Below, in pieces: positions 1-6,278 of a stretch of 15,544 nucleotides of DNA. The notes under the pieces were generated by a model. The model saw nothing but the letters and a program-made list of their open reading frames with translations, was not told the origin of the DNA and did not search any database. A program made the translations under genes and the position numbers. Position 1 is the stretch's first letter; every line of letters starts with the position of its first letter. The stretch is from Emcibacter sp. (GTDB taxonomy: Bacteria > Pseudomonadota > Alphaproteobacteria > Sphingomonadales > Emcibacteraceae): contig JAKIUQ010000027.1 of NCBI GenBank assembly GCA_021647465.1, positions 1 through 15,544 on the forward strand, in the 5' to 3' direction.

Positions 1-701
1 TGTGTGACGGGGATAATATCCTGCCGCTCGCCACCGCCCAGGACCATAAACGCGTGGGCGAAGGCGATACAGGCCTGAATACAGGCGGCATGGGCGCTTA
101 TAGCCCCGCCCCCGTCATGACCGATGAAATGACCGCCCGCACCATCAATGAAATCATCCTGCCCACCGTGCGCGGCATGAAACAGGAAGGTCATCCTTTC
201 AAAGGCGTCTTTTTTGCCGGCCTGATGATCACCGACAAAGGGCCGGAGCTGATTGAATATAACGTGCGTTTCGGCGATCCGGAATGTCAGGTTCTGATGA
301 TGCGCCTGAAATCAGATATTATGCCCGCGCTCATGGCCTGCGTGCAGGGCAATGTGGACAAAATAGAGATGACGTGGCATGACCAGACCGCGTTATCGGT
401 TGTTATGGCCGCGAAAGGCTATCCCGAATCTTATAAAAAACATACCGAAATAAAGAATCTGAAATCGGCGGGGCAAGATAAAGATACTTATATTTTTCAT
501 GCCGGCACCAAATGTGAAGAGGGCAAAATTTTCGCCGCAGGCGGCCGCGTGCTGAATATTACCGCCATGGGGGAAAGCGTTAAAATCGCCCAAGGCAAAG
601 CCTATAGCGCCTTGGATCAGATAGACTGGCCCGAAGGGTTCTGCCGCCGTGATATTGGCTGGCGCGCCGTTAAGCGGGAACAGTCCAAAGGCCCCAAATA
701 A
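1..701 (+). CDS. purD: Phosphoribosylamine-glycine ligase, C-terminal part (5' end outside window)
   Basis: PurD (GAR synthetase) joins phosphoribosylamine and glycine with ATP in the second step of de novo purine synthesis, in the cytosol. The frame is open from base 3, and 232 residues remain of a family length near 420-430, so roughly 190-200 N-terminal residues lie outside the window. Seen directly: the ATP-grasp core stretch GDTGLNTGGMGAYSPAP, then GVFFAGLMIT and the metal/ATP-binding segment EYNVRFGDPECQ, followed by the C-terminal domain with GRVLNITAMG and ALDQIDWPEGFCRRDIGWRA. These are classic PurD blocks in the right order. The true start is not at the internal ATGs; the frame continues upstream. 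The TAA at 699-701 is followed by a 79-base AT-rich gap before the next rightward gene. Recognition is firm. Confidence 0.96.
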   Translation, partial: CDGDNILPLATAQDHKRVGEGDTGLNTGGMGAYSPAPVMTDEMTARTINEIILPTVRGMKQEGHPFKGVFFAGLMITDKGPELIEYNVRFGDPECQVLMMRLKSDIMPALMACVQGNVDKIEMTWHDQTALSVVMAAKGYPESYKKHTEIKNLKSAGQDKDTYIFHAGTKCEEGKIFAAGGRVLNITAMGESVKIAQGKAYSALDQIDWPEGFCRRDIGWRAVKREQSKGPK

Positions 702-780
702 AAAAACAGTTTTATTGCATTTGCACAATAATGATGGGATTATGCAGGCGAATTTTAGCCGTTGATTCTTGAATGGGATT

Positions 781-1950
781 ATGATGACCGACATGACAAA
801 TTCAGGGGGTAATTCAGCCTCCGCCGATAATTTTGCTTACCGTATTTTTCAGTGGCTTTTTGTCTTCTTTCTCATTTACCTGTTGATCACCGCCGTCGGC
901 ATGATCGGCAGCGGATTTAAAGGCGCAACAAAAGGTCATGCGGCGGAACTTTTCTCCTTCGCCACCAATCCTTTCATGGGGCTTATTGTCGGTGTGATGG
1001 CCACCGCGATGATTCAATCTTCATCAACCGTGACCTCCATCATTGTCGGCATGGTCGCGGGGGGGCTGCCGGTTGAAATGGCCGTCCCCATGATCATGGG
1101 GGCCAATATCGGCACCACAATCACCAATACCATCGTCAGTCTGGGTCATGTTCGCCATAAAAAAGAATTTCGCAGGGCCTTTGCCGCCGCAACGGTTCAT
1201 GACTTTTTTAACCTTATGGCCGTGGCGATCTTCCTGCCCATCGAAATTCTTTTCCACCCCCTGCAAAAATTAGCGACATATCTATCCCAGCATTTGGTGG
1301 GCGGTGAGAATTTAAGCGTTAAAGGCCTGAATTTCATCAAGCCCATCACCAAACCGGTCATTGCAGAATTTCAAAAATTTGCCGAAATGATCTCCGTGCA
1401 AAACTCCCATATCCTGTTGGTGTTTTTTGGTATCGCCATTATATTCCTGTCGATCGTTTTCATCGGCAAGCTTTTGAAGAAACTGATGGTGGGGCGCGCC
1501 AAGAAAATCATGCATGCTTCCATTGGCCGGGGCCCCATTTCGGGCATTACATCGGGGGCGATTGTCACCATATTGGTTCAATCCTCTTCCACCACCACAA
1601 GCCTGATGGTGCCGCTGGCCGGAACGGGTGTTTTTAAACTGAAACAGATTTATCCCTTCACTTTGGGGGCCAATATTGGCACGACCATTACGGCGCTTTT
1701 GGCCGCAACGGCCATTTCCGGCCCAACAGCCATTTTAGCCTTGCAAATTGCCCTCGTACATATGATTTATAATACATCGGCTGTCGCCTTTATTTATGGC
1801 ATAAAGACTCTGCGAAAAATGCCTATTCGCGGGGCCTTGTGGCTGGCCCGCCTTGCCGCTGAGAAAAAACTATATGCCTTATTCTACTTGCTTGGTATTT
1901 TCTTTGTTATTCCGGGCATTCTAATCTTTCTACATGAACTTTTCGCTTAA
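781..1950 (+). CDS. Na+/phosphate cotransporter-like membrane protein (Na_Pi_cotrans family), no PhoU domain
   Basis: Inner-membrane protein of the NptA/YjbB type, predicted to move phosphate with or against sodium. The family hallmark, two inverted halves each with a QSSS motif, is visible: QSSSTVTS at residues 79-86 and QSSSTTTS at 267-274. Each is followed by a GANIGTTIT segment (107-115 in the first half). Many hydrophobic segments fill the rest. At 389 residues it is shorter than YjbB-like proteins that carry a C-terminal PhoU-like helical domain; it stops right after the last membrane segment. I chose ATG 781 (784 is equally possible); a TTG at 769 would add four residues and has no better ribosome site. 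It is followed after 11 bases by a small helical protein, probably in one transcript. The direction of transport cannot be read from sequence. Confidence 0.88.
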   Translation: MMTDMTNSGGNSASADNFAYRIFQWLFVFFLIYLLITAVGMIGSGFKGATKGHAAELFSFATNPFMGLIVGVMATAMIQSSSTVTSIIVGMVAGGLPVEMAVPMIMGANIGTTITNTIVSLGHVRHKKEFRRAFAAATVHDFFNLMAVAIFLPIEILFHPLQKLATYLSQHLVGGENLSVKGLNFIKPITKPVIAEFQKFAEMISVQNSHILLVFFGIAIIFLSIVFIGKLLKKLMVGRAKKIMHASIGRGPISGITSGAIVTILVQSSSTTTSLMVPLAGTGVFKLKQIYPFTLGANIGTTITALLAATAISGPTAILALQIALVHMIYNTSAVAFIYGIKTLRKMPIRGALWLARLAAEKKLYALFYLLGIFFVIPGILIFLHELFA

Positions 1951-1961
1951 AGGAGAAAATG

Positions 1962-2189
1962 ATGGAACCCGAAGATTTCTCATCCCTGCCAAAAAAGAAA
2001 TTAAAAAAACTGATTTCTGAAACCCAAGATGTTCTGGACCAGTTAAAGCGTGAGTTAAAACTTCGAAAAGAGAACAAACAGCATGATGAAATAGATCATC
2101 TTGAAGAGCATTTCGAAGATGCCTCGCATAATCTGAGCAACCTGAAAAAATTCATTCAAAATGTCATCTCAGAAGTTAAATCCAAATAA
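1962..2189 (+). CDS. Small charged helical protein, downstream partner of the Na/Pi transporter gene
   Basis: This is a 75-residue protein I do not recognise. It is almost wholly Lys/Glu/Asp/Leu rich with no hydrophobic membrane segment. Leucines and isoleucines are spaced as in amphipathic helices or a coiled coil (LKKLISETQDVLDQLKREL, then LEEHFEDASHNLSNLKKFI), with a polar turn near residues 38-46. A good ribosome site, AGGAG at 1951-1955, sits six bases before ATG 1962; an ATG at 1959 would leave only three bases. The gene begins 11 bases after the transporter stop and has the same strand, so the two are likely co-transcribed. It is predicted cytosolic. One inference is that it acts on the transporter, as PhoU-like helical domains do when fused to relatives; nothing in the sequence proves this. 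Confidence 0.75.
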   Translation: MEPEDFSSLPKKKLKKLISETQDVLDQLKRELKLRKENKQHDEIDHLEEHFEDASHNLSNLKKFIQNVISEVKSK

Positions 2190-2212
2190 ACAACGCCATA
2201 TATAAATTTTAA

Positions 2213-3529
2213 CTATTCTGGTGCCAAGTCCGATATGGATTCTGGTGTGATGGTTGATTTTTCTCTTGAAACGATATGAATATCGCGCTGTGGGTAGGGG
2301 AACTCAACATTATTTTTGTTGAATTTCTGCCAGATTTTATAATAAACCTCGCTGGCCACATTAGAGACACCGTTTTTGGCATCCCGTATCCACACCCGCA
2401 GTTCAAGGTCAATGGCATTATCACCAAAGCCCTTTATAAGAACGCGCGGGGCCGGGTCATCCAGAATGCGCGGGACTTCTTCGGCAGCTTCGATCATCAA
2501 GGCCATGGCCAGATCAACATCGCTTTTATAGGAGATGCCCAACGGCAAATGACGCCTGACCATACGATGAGAAAAAGTCCAGTTGACCACCGTTTGCGTG
2601 ACCATATCCTCATTCGGAATCAAATGTTCCCGGCCATCCCGGGATATGACAGAGGTATAGCGGCCCGCCAATTTATTTATTCGGCCATAGGTTCCTGAAA
2701 TCTCCACCACATCCCCCGGTTTAATGGACCGATCCATCAGAAGGATAACCCCGCTGACAAAGTTAGACACCACTTTTTGCAGGCCAAAACCAAGTCCGAC
2801 CCCAATAGCGCCGCCAAAGACCGCAAAGACCGTAAGATCAATACCCACACTTGAAACCGCAAAAAGAAAAGCCGCCGCAATGAGTAAAATACGGGCAACT
2901 TTGGACAGCAACACTCTGGCCGACGGGTTTATAGCAGGAATTTTGCGCAGCCAGTCTTCCAGAAATTTTGTCGCCGCCAGCGCCAGCCAAACCAGAAAAA
3001 CCAAGGTCAATATGCCGCCAAGAAAGCCCAATATACTCACACTGCCCTGTCCCAGAGAGAAGGTCACACTGTCCAGAAAGTCAATCAATGGCTTAAGCCA
3101 GCCGACAATATTCAAGGCCGCCAATATCCAGGCAAAAGAGCGCACCAGGCGCGCAACCTCACGGCTTTCAATCAATCCTGTCACAAGCCTGATAACGATC
3201 CAGGCCAATATAAGGCTGATGGCAATATTAAGCGCATAGGCCGCCACCTGCTGCTGATCCGCCAATGTTTTTGCGGCCACGATAAAAACCAGCCAAATGA
3301 CCAGATCATACAACGGACTAAGCTGTGGCTTTAGCCGCCGGTACCAGTCAAACCGGTCCAGACCATGGGGAAGCAACAGGCGGCTCAAACGCCCCAGACC
3401 TATGCTTAAGACCCACAACAAAAAAATTATGCCAAGCTGCGCCAATGTCTGATAAGACAAGAGCCTTTCATCAAACCAGATGAGTAATGCTGCGAGCCAT
3501 TCCTGTCCTTGCGTTAAAATATCAGCCAT
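2213..3529 (-). CDS. Mechanosensitive ion channel of the MscS family
   Basis: Inner-membrane tension-gated channel that releases solutes on osmotic downshock. The 438-residue protein has about six hydrophobic segments, then the MscS pore helix region (AVFGGAIGVGLGFGLQKVVS) near the middle. The beta domain follows: LLMDRSIKPGDVVEISGTYG, a TSVISRDGREHLIPNEDMV block, and VVNWTFSH. A C-terminal alpha/beta domain ends near residue 420. It is larger than E. coli MscS (286 residues), the extra length being N-terminal membrane helices, as in many proteobacterial paralogues. ATG at 3529 was chosen; the frame also permits a TTG at 3565 (450 residues). Neither has a clear ribosome site. It lies downstream of tadA on the same strand with a 71-base gap and converges with the small helical gene (23-base gap). 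Confidence 0.9.
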   Translation of the reverse strand: MADILTQGQEWLAALLIWFDERLLSYQTLAQLGIIFLLWVLSIGLGRLSRLLLPHGLDRFDWYRRLKPQLSPLYDLVIWLVFIVAAKTLADQQQVAAYALNIAISLILAWIVIRLVTGLIESREVARLVRSFAWILAALNIVGWLKPLIDFLDSVTFSLGQGSVSILGFLGGILTLVFLVWLALAATKFLEDWLRKIPAINPSARVLLSKVARILLIAAAFLFAVSSVGIDLTVFAVFGGAIGVGLGFGLQKVVSNFVSGVILLMDRSIKPGDVVEISGTYGRINKLAGRYTSVISRDGREHLIPNEDMVTQTVVNWTFSHRMVRRHLPLGISYKSDVDLAMALMIEAAEEVPRILDDPAPRVLIKGFGDNAIDLELRVWIRDAKNGVSNVASEVYYKIWQKFNKNNVEFPYPQRDIHIVSREKSTITPESISDLAPE

Positions 3530-3600
3530 AAAATTGAGAGTATCGAAAAACGGCCAGATCCGCAAATGTTTAACGCATTTACGCTCTTAACCTTTTGGCC

Positions 3601-4059
3601 TTAGCGTTTAGACTGAAAAAAATCCTTTAACAGTTTTTCGGCGGCGCTTGCGCCAATACCGCCGTATATTTCCGGTCTGTGATGGCAGCTTTTGGCATGC
3701 AGGACGCGCGGGCCATTTTCCACACCGCCGCCTTTTTCATCATGGGCCGCAAAATAGAGCCGCCTTATCCGGGCAAAGGAAATTAATTGCGCGCACATAG
3801 GGCAGGGCTCTAACGTGACATAAAGGTCACAATCGGTCAATCGCTCACTCCCCAAGGCTTTACAGGCCGCGCGAATCGCCACCACCTCCGCATGGGCGGA
3901 CGGGTCTTTATCCTCTATGACTTTATTTGATCCCAGCGCGATTATTTTACCTGTGGGGCCATGGACAATGACAGCCCCGACGGGAACCTCACCCCGTTTG
4001 GCAGCGCGAACCGCTTCTTCCATAGCCCGCTCAATATATTTGTTGGAATATGTCATCAT
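3601..4059 (-). CDS. tadA: tRNA-specific adenosine deaminase (A34 to inosine)
   Basis: TadA deaminates adenosine 34 of tRNA-Arg(ACG) to inosine, letting one tRNA read several Arg codons; it works as a homodimer in the cytosol. The 152-residue protein shows the cytidine/deoxycytidylate deaminase zinc site: HAE at residues 56-58 (zinc ligand His, catalytic Glu) and PCPMC at 85-89, with Cys86 and Cys89 as the other zinc ligands. VPVGAVIV and LTDCDLYVTLEPCPMC match the family closely, and the length is normal. Two ATG codons lie in tandem at the start (4059 and 4056) with only a weak AAGAA upstream. The gene is divergent from rluB with 47 bases between starts, enough for back-to-back promoters but I cannot pick out their boxes. 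Confidence 0.96.
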   Translation of the reverse strand: MMTYSNKYIERAMEEAVRAAKRGEVPVGAVIVHGPTGKIIALGSNKVIEDKDPSAHAEVVAIRAACKALGSERLTDCDLYVTLEPCPMCAQLISFARIRRLYFAAHDEKGGGVENGPRVLHAKSCHHRPEIYGGIGASAAEKLLKDFFQSKR

Positions 4060-4106
4060 TTCTTGTATTGCATGAGCTTAATGAATTTACAATCAGAATT
4101 GCGCAC

Positions 4107-5081
4107 ATGACAGATGATATAGATAAGCCATCCGATGATACTGCGAAACGCACCGGCGCGTTTCCAAAAGGCGAACGTATCGCCAAACTTCTGGCCCGCG
4201 CCGGTGTTGGCTCGCGACGGGCTGTGGAACGCATGATCGAAGCGGGTATGGTGAAACGGGATGGTATCGTGGTCGCGACGCCGGCCACCTTGATCACTTC
4301 TGTTGACGGCATCACGGTGGATGGCATGATCGTCAAACCGGCAGAACCCACCAAAATCTGGAAATACCATAAACCTGCCGGACGCATGACCACTTATTAT
4401 GATCCCGAAGGACGCCCAACGATATTTCAGGCCCTGCCGTCCAATATGCCGCGCGTGCTGTCGGTAGGCCGGCTTGACCTGAATACCGAGGGCGTGCTGC
4501 TCCTCACCAATGACGGGGAATTGAGCCGTTGGCTGGAGCTGCCCGCAACGGGTTGGCTCAGAACCTATAAAGTGCGTTGTCATGGCTATTTCGACCGGGA
4601 AAAGGTTGACGAAATACGCAAAGGCGTCACCATTGAGGGTGTCAAATACCGCGGCGTGAAAATCAATATTAACGAGAATCGGGAACAGTCCAATATCTGG
4701 CTCACCATTGGTATCAAGGAAGGAAAAAATCGGGAAGTCCGCAAGCTGCTGGAATATATTGGTTTGCAGGTAACGCGGCTGATCCGCCTTTCCTTCGGCC
4801 CTTTTGAACTGGGTGAAATGAAACGCGGCGATATTCAGGAGGTGAGCCTCAAGGATATGCAGCTTCATTGCGCCGATTTTTTCAAAGATAAAGGCATCAT
4901 GGAAGTGCCCGCGCAAACAGAAGATGTAAAACCCCGCCAGAACAAGACAAAATCCGGCTGGGCAAAGGCAAAACCCAAGGTCAATGCCCGCCGCGCCAAC
5001 AAAAAAAGAACAGATCCGAAACGTGATGAAGCCAAAAAGAATGATCCTTTTAAAACCAGAAAGCCCGCTAGAAAAAAATGA
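4107..5081 (+). CDS. rluB: 23S rRNA pseudouridine synthase, RluB/RsuA type
   Basis: Isomerises a uridine of large-subunit rRNA to pseudouridine; RluB in E. coli acts at U2605. The 324-residue protein has an N-terminal S4 RNA-binding domain (ERIAKLLARAGVGSRRAVER, about residues 22-70). The catalytic block is VGRLDLNTEGVLLLTNDGEL, with the catalytic Asp at residue 124, and the family segment GIKEGKNREVRKLLEYIG follows. The final 50 or so residues are a Lys/Arg-rich, probably disordered tail, common in alphaproteobacterial copies and likely to bind RNA. ATG 4107 gives the usual start; the frame runs on to an ATG at 4050, but that would overlap the divergent tadA. The RluB rather than RsuA/RluE/RluF assignment is by overall likeness and is less sure than the family. 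The TGA stop overlaps the ATG of a mini-ORF leading to rsmD. Confidence 0.9.
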   Translation: MTDDIDKPSDDTAKRTGAFPKGERIAKLLARAGVGSRRAVERMIEAGMVKRDGIVVATPATLITSVDGITVDGMIVKPAEPTKIWKYHKPAGRMTTYYDPEGRPTIFQALPSNMPRVLSVGRLDLNTEGVLLLTNDGELSRWLELPATGWLRTYKVRCHGYFDREKVDEIRKGVTIEGVKYRGVKININENREQSNIWLTIGIKEGKNREVRKLLEYIGLQVTRLIRLSFGPFELGEMKRGDIQEVSLKDMQLHCADFFKDKGIMEVPAQTEDVKPRQNKTKSGWAKAKPKVNARRANKKRTDPKRDEAKKNDPFKTRKPARKK

Positions 5082-5104
5082 GAATAATCGGGGTAAATAG
5101 ATGA
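5078..5104 (+). other. Eight-codon mini-ORF between rluB and rsmD
   Basis: Reads MRIIGVNR then TGA. Its ATG (5078-5080) overlaps the rluB TGA (5079-5081), and its own TGA (5102-5104) overlaps the rsmD ATG (5101-5103). A ribosome ending rluB could thus restart on the mini-ORF and then on rsmD. Whether it is translated is unknown; it may be only a by-product of the duplication. Confidence 0.4.
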
Positions 5105-5114
5105 GAATAATCGG
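5078..5114 (+). repeat. 14-bp direct repeat of the rsmD start region
   Basis: ATGAGAATAATCGG occurs at 5078-5091 and again, exactly, at 5101-5114, where it is the true start of rsmD (MRIIGG). The offset is 23 bases, so the two copies are in different frames. The first copy's ATG overlaps the rluB stop (ATGA). The G run at 5090-5093, at the end of the first copy, lies seven bases upstream of the real ATG and may serve as its ribosome site. The simplest reading is a 23-bp tandem duplication of an original rluB-rsmD ATGA junction. Confidence 0.85.
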
Positions 5115-5649
5115 CGGGACTCATCGGGGGCGAAAATTAACAACGCCGCCTGATAAAAATATCCGGCCAACAACAGACCGGATGCGGGAAACAATTTTCA
5201 ACATCCTGACCCACACTTCAAGTGGTCTTGAAGGCGCCAGAATATTGGACGTTTTTGCCGGCACCGGCGCGATGGGACTCGAGTCGTTATCGCGCGGCGC
5301 GGGTCACTGCACATTTTTTGACAAAGACAGAAAAGCGCTGCAGCTGGTGAAAAAAAACTCAAGCCTGATGGGGAACCTCGACAAAATAACCGTCCGAAAT
5401 GTGTCGGCCCCCAAATTTCTGCGCCCCAAAATAGCGTATGATGTCATATTTCTGGATCCCCCTTATGAGCTTGATATTATTCCTGATACGATCAATGCCT
5501 TGAGAGATAATGGCTATTTTGCCGACCATACTATTCTCATTGCCGAATATGCCGCAAAAAATAATATCCGGTTCCCGGATTTCTTAAACATCATAAAAGA
5601 TCGCACCTATGGCGATGCCCGTTTTACCATCCTTACCATAAAGATTTAA
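5101..5649 (+). CDS. rsmD: 16S rRNA (guanine966-N2)-methyltransferase
   Basis: RsmD methylates N2 of G966 in 16S rRNA using S-adenosylmethionine, in the assembled 30S subunit. The 182-residue protein has the usual N-terminus MRIIGGTHRGRKL and the RPTTDRMRETIFN block (residues 22-34). The SAM-binding glycine motif DVFAGTGAMGLESLSRGA is at about 50-67, and the catalytic DPPY at 119-122. Length is typical. The start is fixed by family agreement at MRIIGG and by the duplicated copy upstream, which is out of frame. It follows rluB by 19 bases and is probably co-transcribed and translationally coupled, making a ribosomal RNA modification unit. The 3' flank becomes strongly AT rich, but I see no GC-rich terminator hairpin. 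Confidence 0.96.
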   Translation: MRIIGGTHRGRKLTTPPDKNIRPTTDRMRETIFNILTHTSSGLEGARILDVFAGTGAMGLESLSRGAGHCTFFDKDRKALQLVKKNSSLMGNLDKITVRNVSAPKFLRPKIAYDVIFLDPPYELDIIPDTINALRDNGYFADHTILIAEYAAKNNIRFPDFLNIIKDRTYGDARFTILTIKI

Positions 5650-5675
5650 ATTTAATTAATGTTTTTCTTTACCAT

Positions 5676-5704
5676 TTGTTAACTATATTAGATAAAAATA
5701 ATAT
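5676..5704 (+). promoter_or_regulatory. Candidate sigma70-type promoter for the small paralogue pair
   Basis: TTGTTA at 5676-5681 and TAATAT at 5699-5704 are 17 bases apart in the AT-rich gap after rsmD. A start near 5712 would give a leader of about 75 bases before the first small gene. The match is by eye only and AT-rich DNA throws up such pairs by chance. Confidence 0.3.
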
Positions 5705-5788
5705 TCAGTCCAGTTGGGGTATGTCATATTTACTATGTTGCTTTTTCATCCTCTCTGTAAAAGAAAACCTCACGCAGAAGAATTTATC

Positions 5789-5992
5789 ATGAATATAGCA
5801 AGTCGTAATTTTATCCCTCATCAGAACGCCCCCTCAAAAAAGACAACATTCGACATGATCAATGCCTTGACACATCTATGTCACAAGGCAGAAGAAGCTC
5901 ATCTGGATTTAGTCAGTTTCCACCTGAATCTTGCCTTTGAAGAATTAAAAAATTCAGTCATGGTACCGGAAAATAATATAAAAGACGTTTAA
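5789..5992 (+). CDS. Small protein of unknown family, first of a tandem paralogue pair
   Basis: This is a 67-residue protein I do not recognise. Its core, from MINALTHL to FEELK (about residues 25-56), is predicted helical and contains AHLDLVS followed by HLNLA. The same core recurs in the next gene, with 19 of 32 aligned residues identical, so the pair arose by duplication. There is no signal peptide or clear membrane helix; the regular spacing of Leu, His and Ala suggests an amphipathic helix that could pack against itself or its twin. The frame stays open upstream to a TTG at 5714, but ATG 5789 matches the paralogue in length and has GAAG a short way upstream. The conserved core argues that it is truly coding. 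Function unknown; a cytosolic regulator or adaptor is possible but unproven. Confidence 0.65.
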   Translation: MNIASRNFIPHQNAPSKKTTFDMINALTHLCHKAEEAHLDLVSFHLNLAFEELKNSVMVPENNIKDV

Positions 5993-6000
5993 AAAAGAAC

Positions 6001-6031
6001 TTGCAATCTTTCCTATCAGAGACTATATACT
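6001..6031 (+). promoter_or_regulatory. Possible promoter ahead of the second small paralogue
   Basis: TTGCAA at 6001-6006 and TATACT at 6026-6031 are 19 bases apart, longer than ideal. A perfect TATAAT at 6040-6045 lacks a partner and would leave almost no leader. The gap between the twins is only 71 bases, so the second gene may instead be read through from the first. Weak call. Confidence 0.2.
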
Positions 6032-6063
6032 TATAGTTGTATAATAACATAGAGGTTGCACCT

Positions 6064-6261
6064 ATGGGTACTGATAGTGCCAGTTTCATCCCACAACAAT
6101 ATGCGGCTGATACTGCCTATGAATATGCGGGAATGATCAATACGCTCATTTATTTAAGTCAAGAAGCAAGAAATGCCCATCTTGACCTTGTCAGCCTTCA
6201 TCTGGATATTGCCATTGCTGAATTAAAAGAATATCAGCCGCCAAAGGTAAAAACAGGATAA
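6064..6261 (+). CDS. Small protein of unknown family, second of the tandem paralogue pair
   Basis: This 65-residue protein is unrecognised. It shares with the preceding gene the helical core MINTLIYL..AHLDLVS.HLDIA..ELK (about residues 24-55), while N- and C-terminal tails differ: the N-terminus here is Ser/Ala/Tyr rich and the C-terminus ends in PPKVKTG. The invariant stretch AHLDLVS, with the following His-Leu and Glu-Leu-Lys, marks the functional surface. A ribosome site AGAGGT at 6051-6056 sits seven bases before ATG 6064, better than the TTG at 6037 that the frame also allows. It converges with mutL, 17 bases away, with no room for a long terminator. Divergence outside the core suggests the duplication is not recent and both copies are kept, perhaps as partners. 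Confidence 0.68.
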   Translation: MGTDSASFIPQQYAADTAYEYAGMINTLIYLSQEARNAHLDLVSLHLDIAIAELKEYQPPKVKTG

Positions 6262-6278
6262 AATTTGCGTTAAACCCA

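Noticed and set aside
697..716. AATAAAA / TTTTATT inverted repeat just after purD, as a terminator
   Set aside because: The stem is all A/T with no GC core and overlaps the stop codon; too weak to call.
4050..4106. Longer rluB start at ATG 4050
   Set aside because: It would overlap the divergent tadA start by ten bases, adds 19 residues outside the S4 domain, and has no ribosome site.
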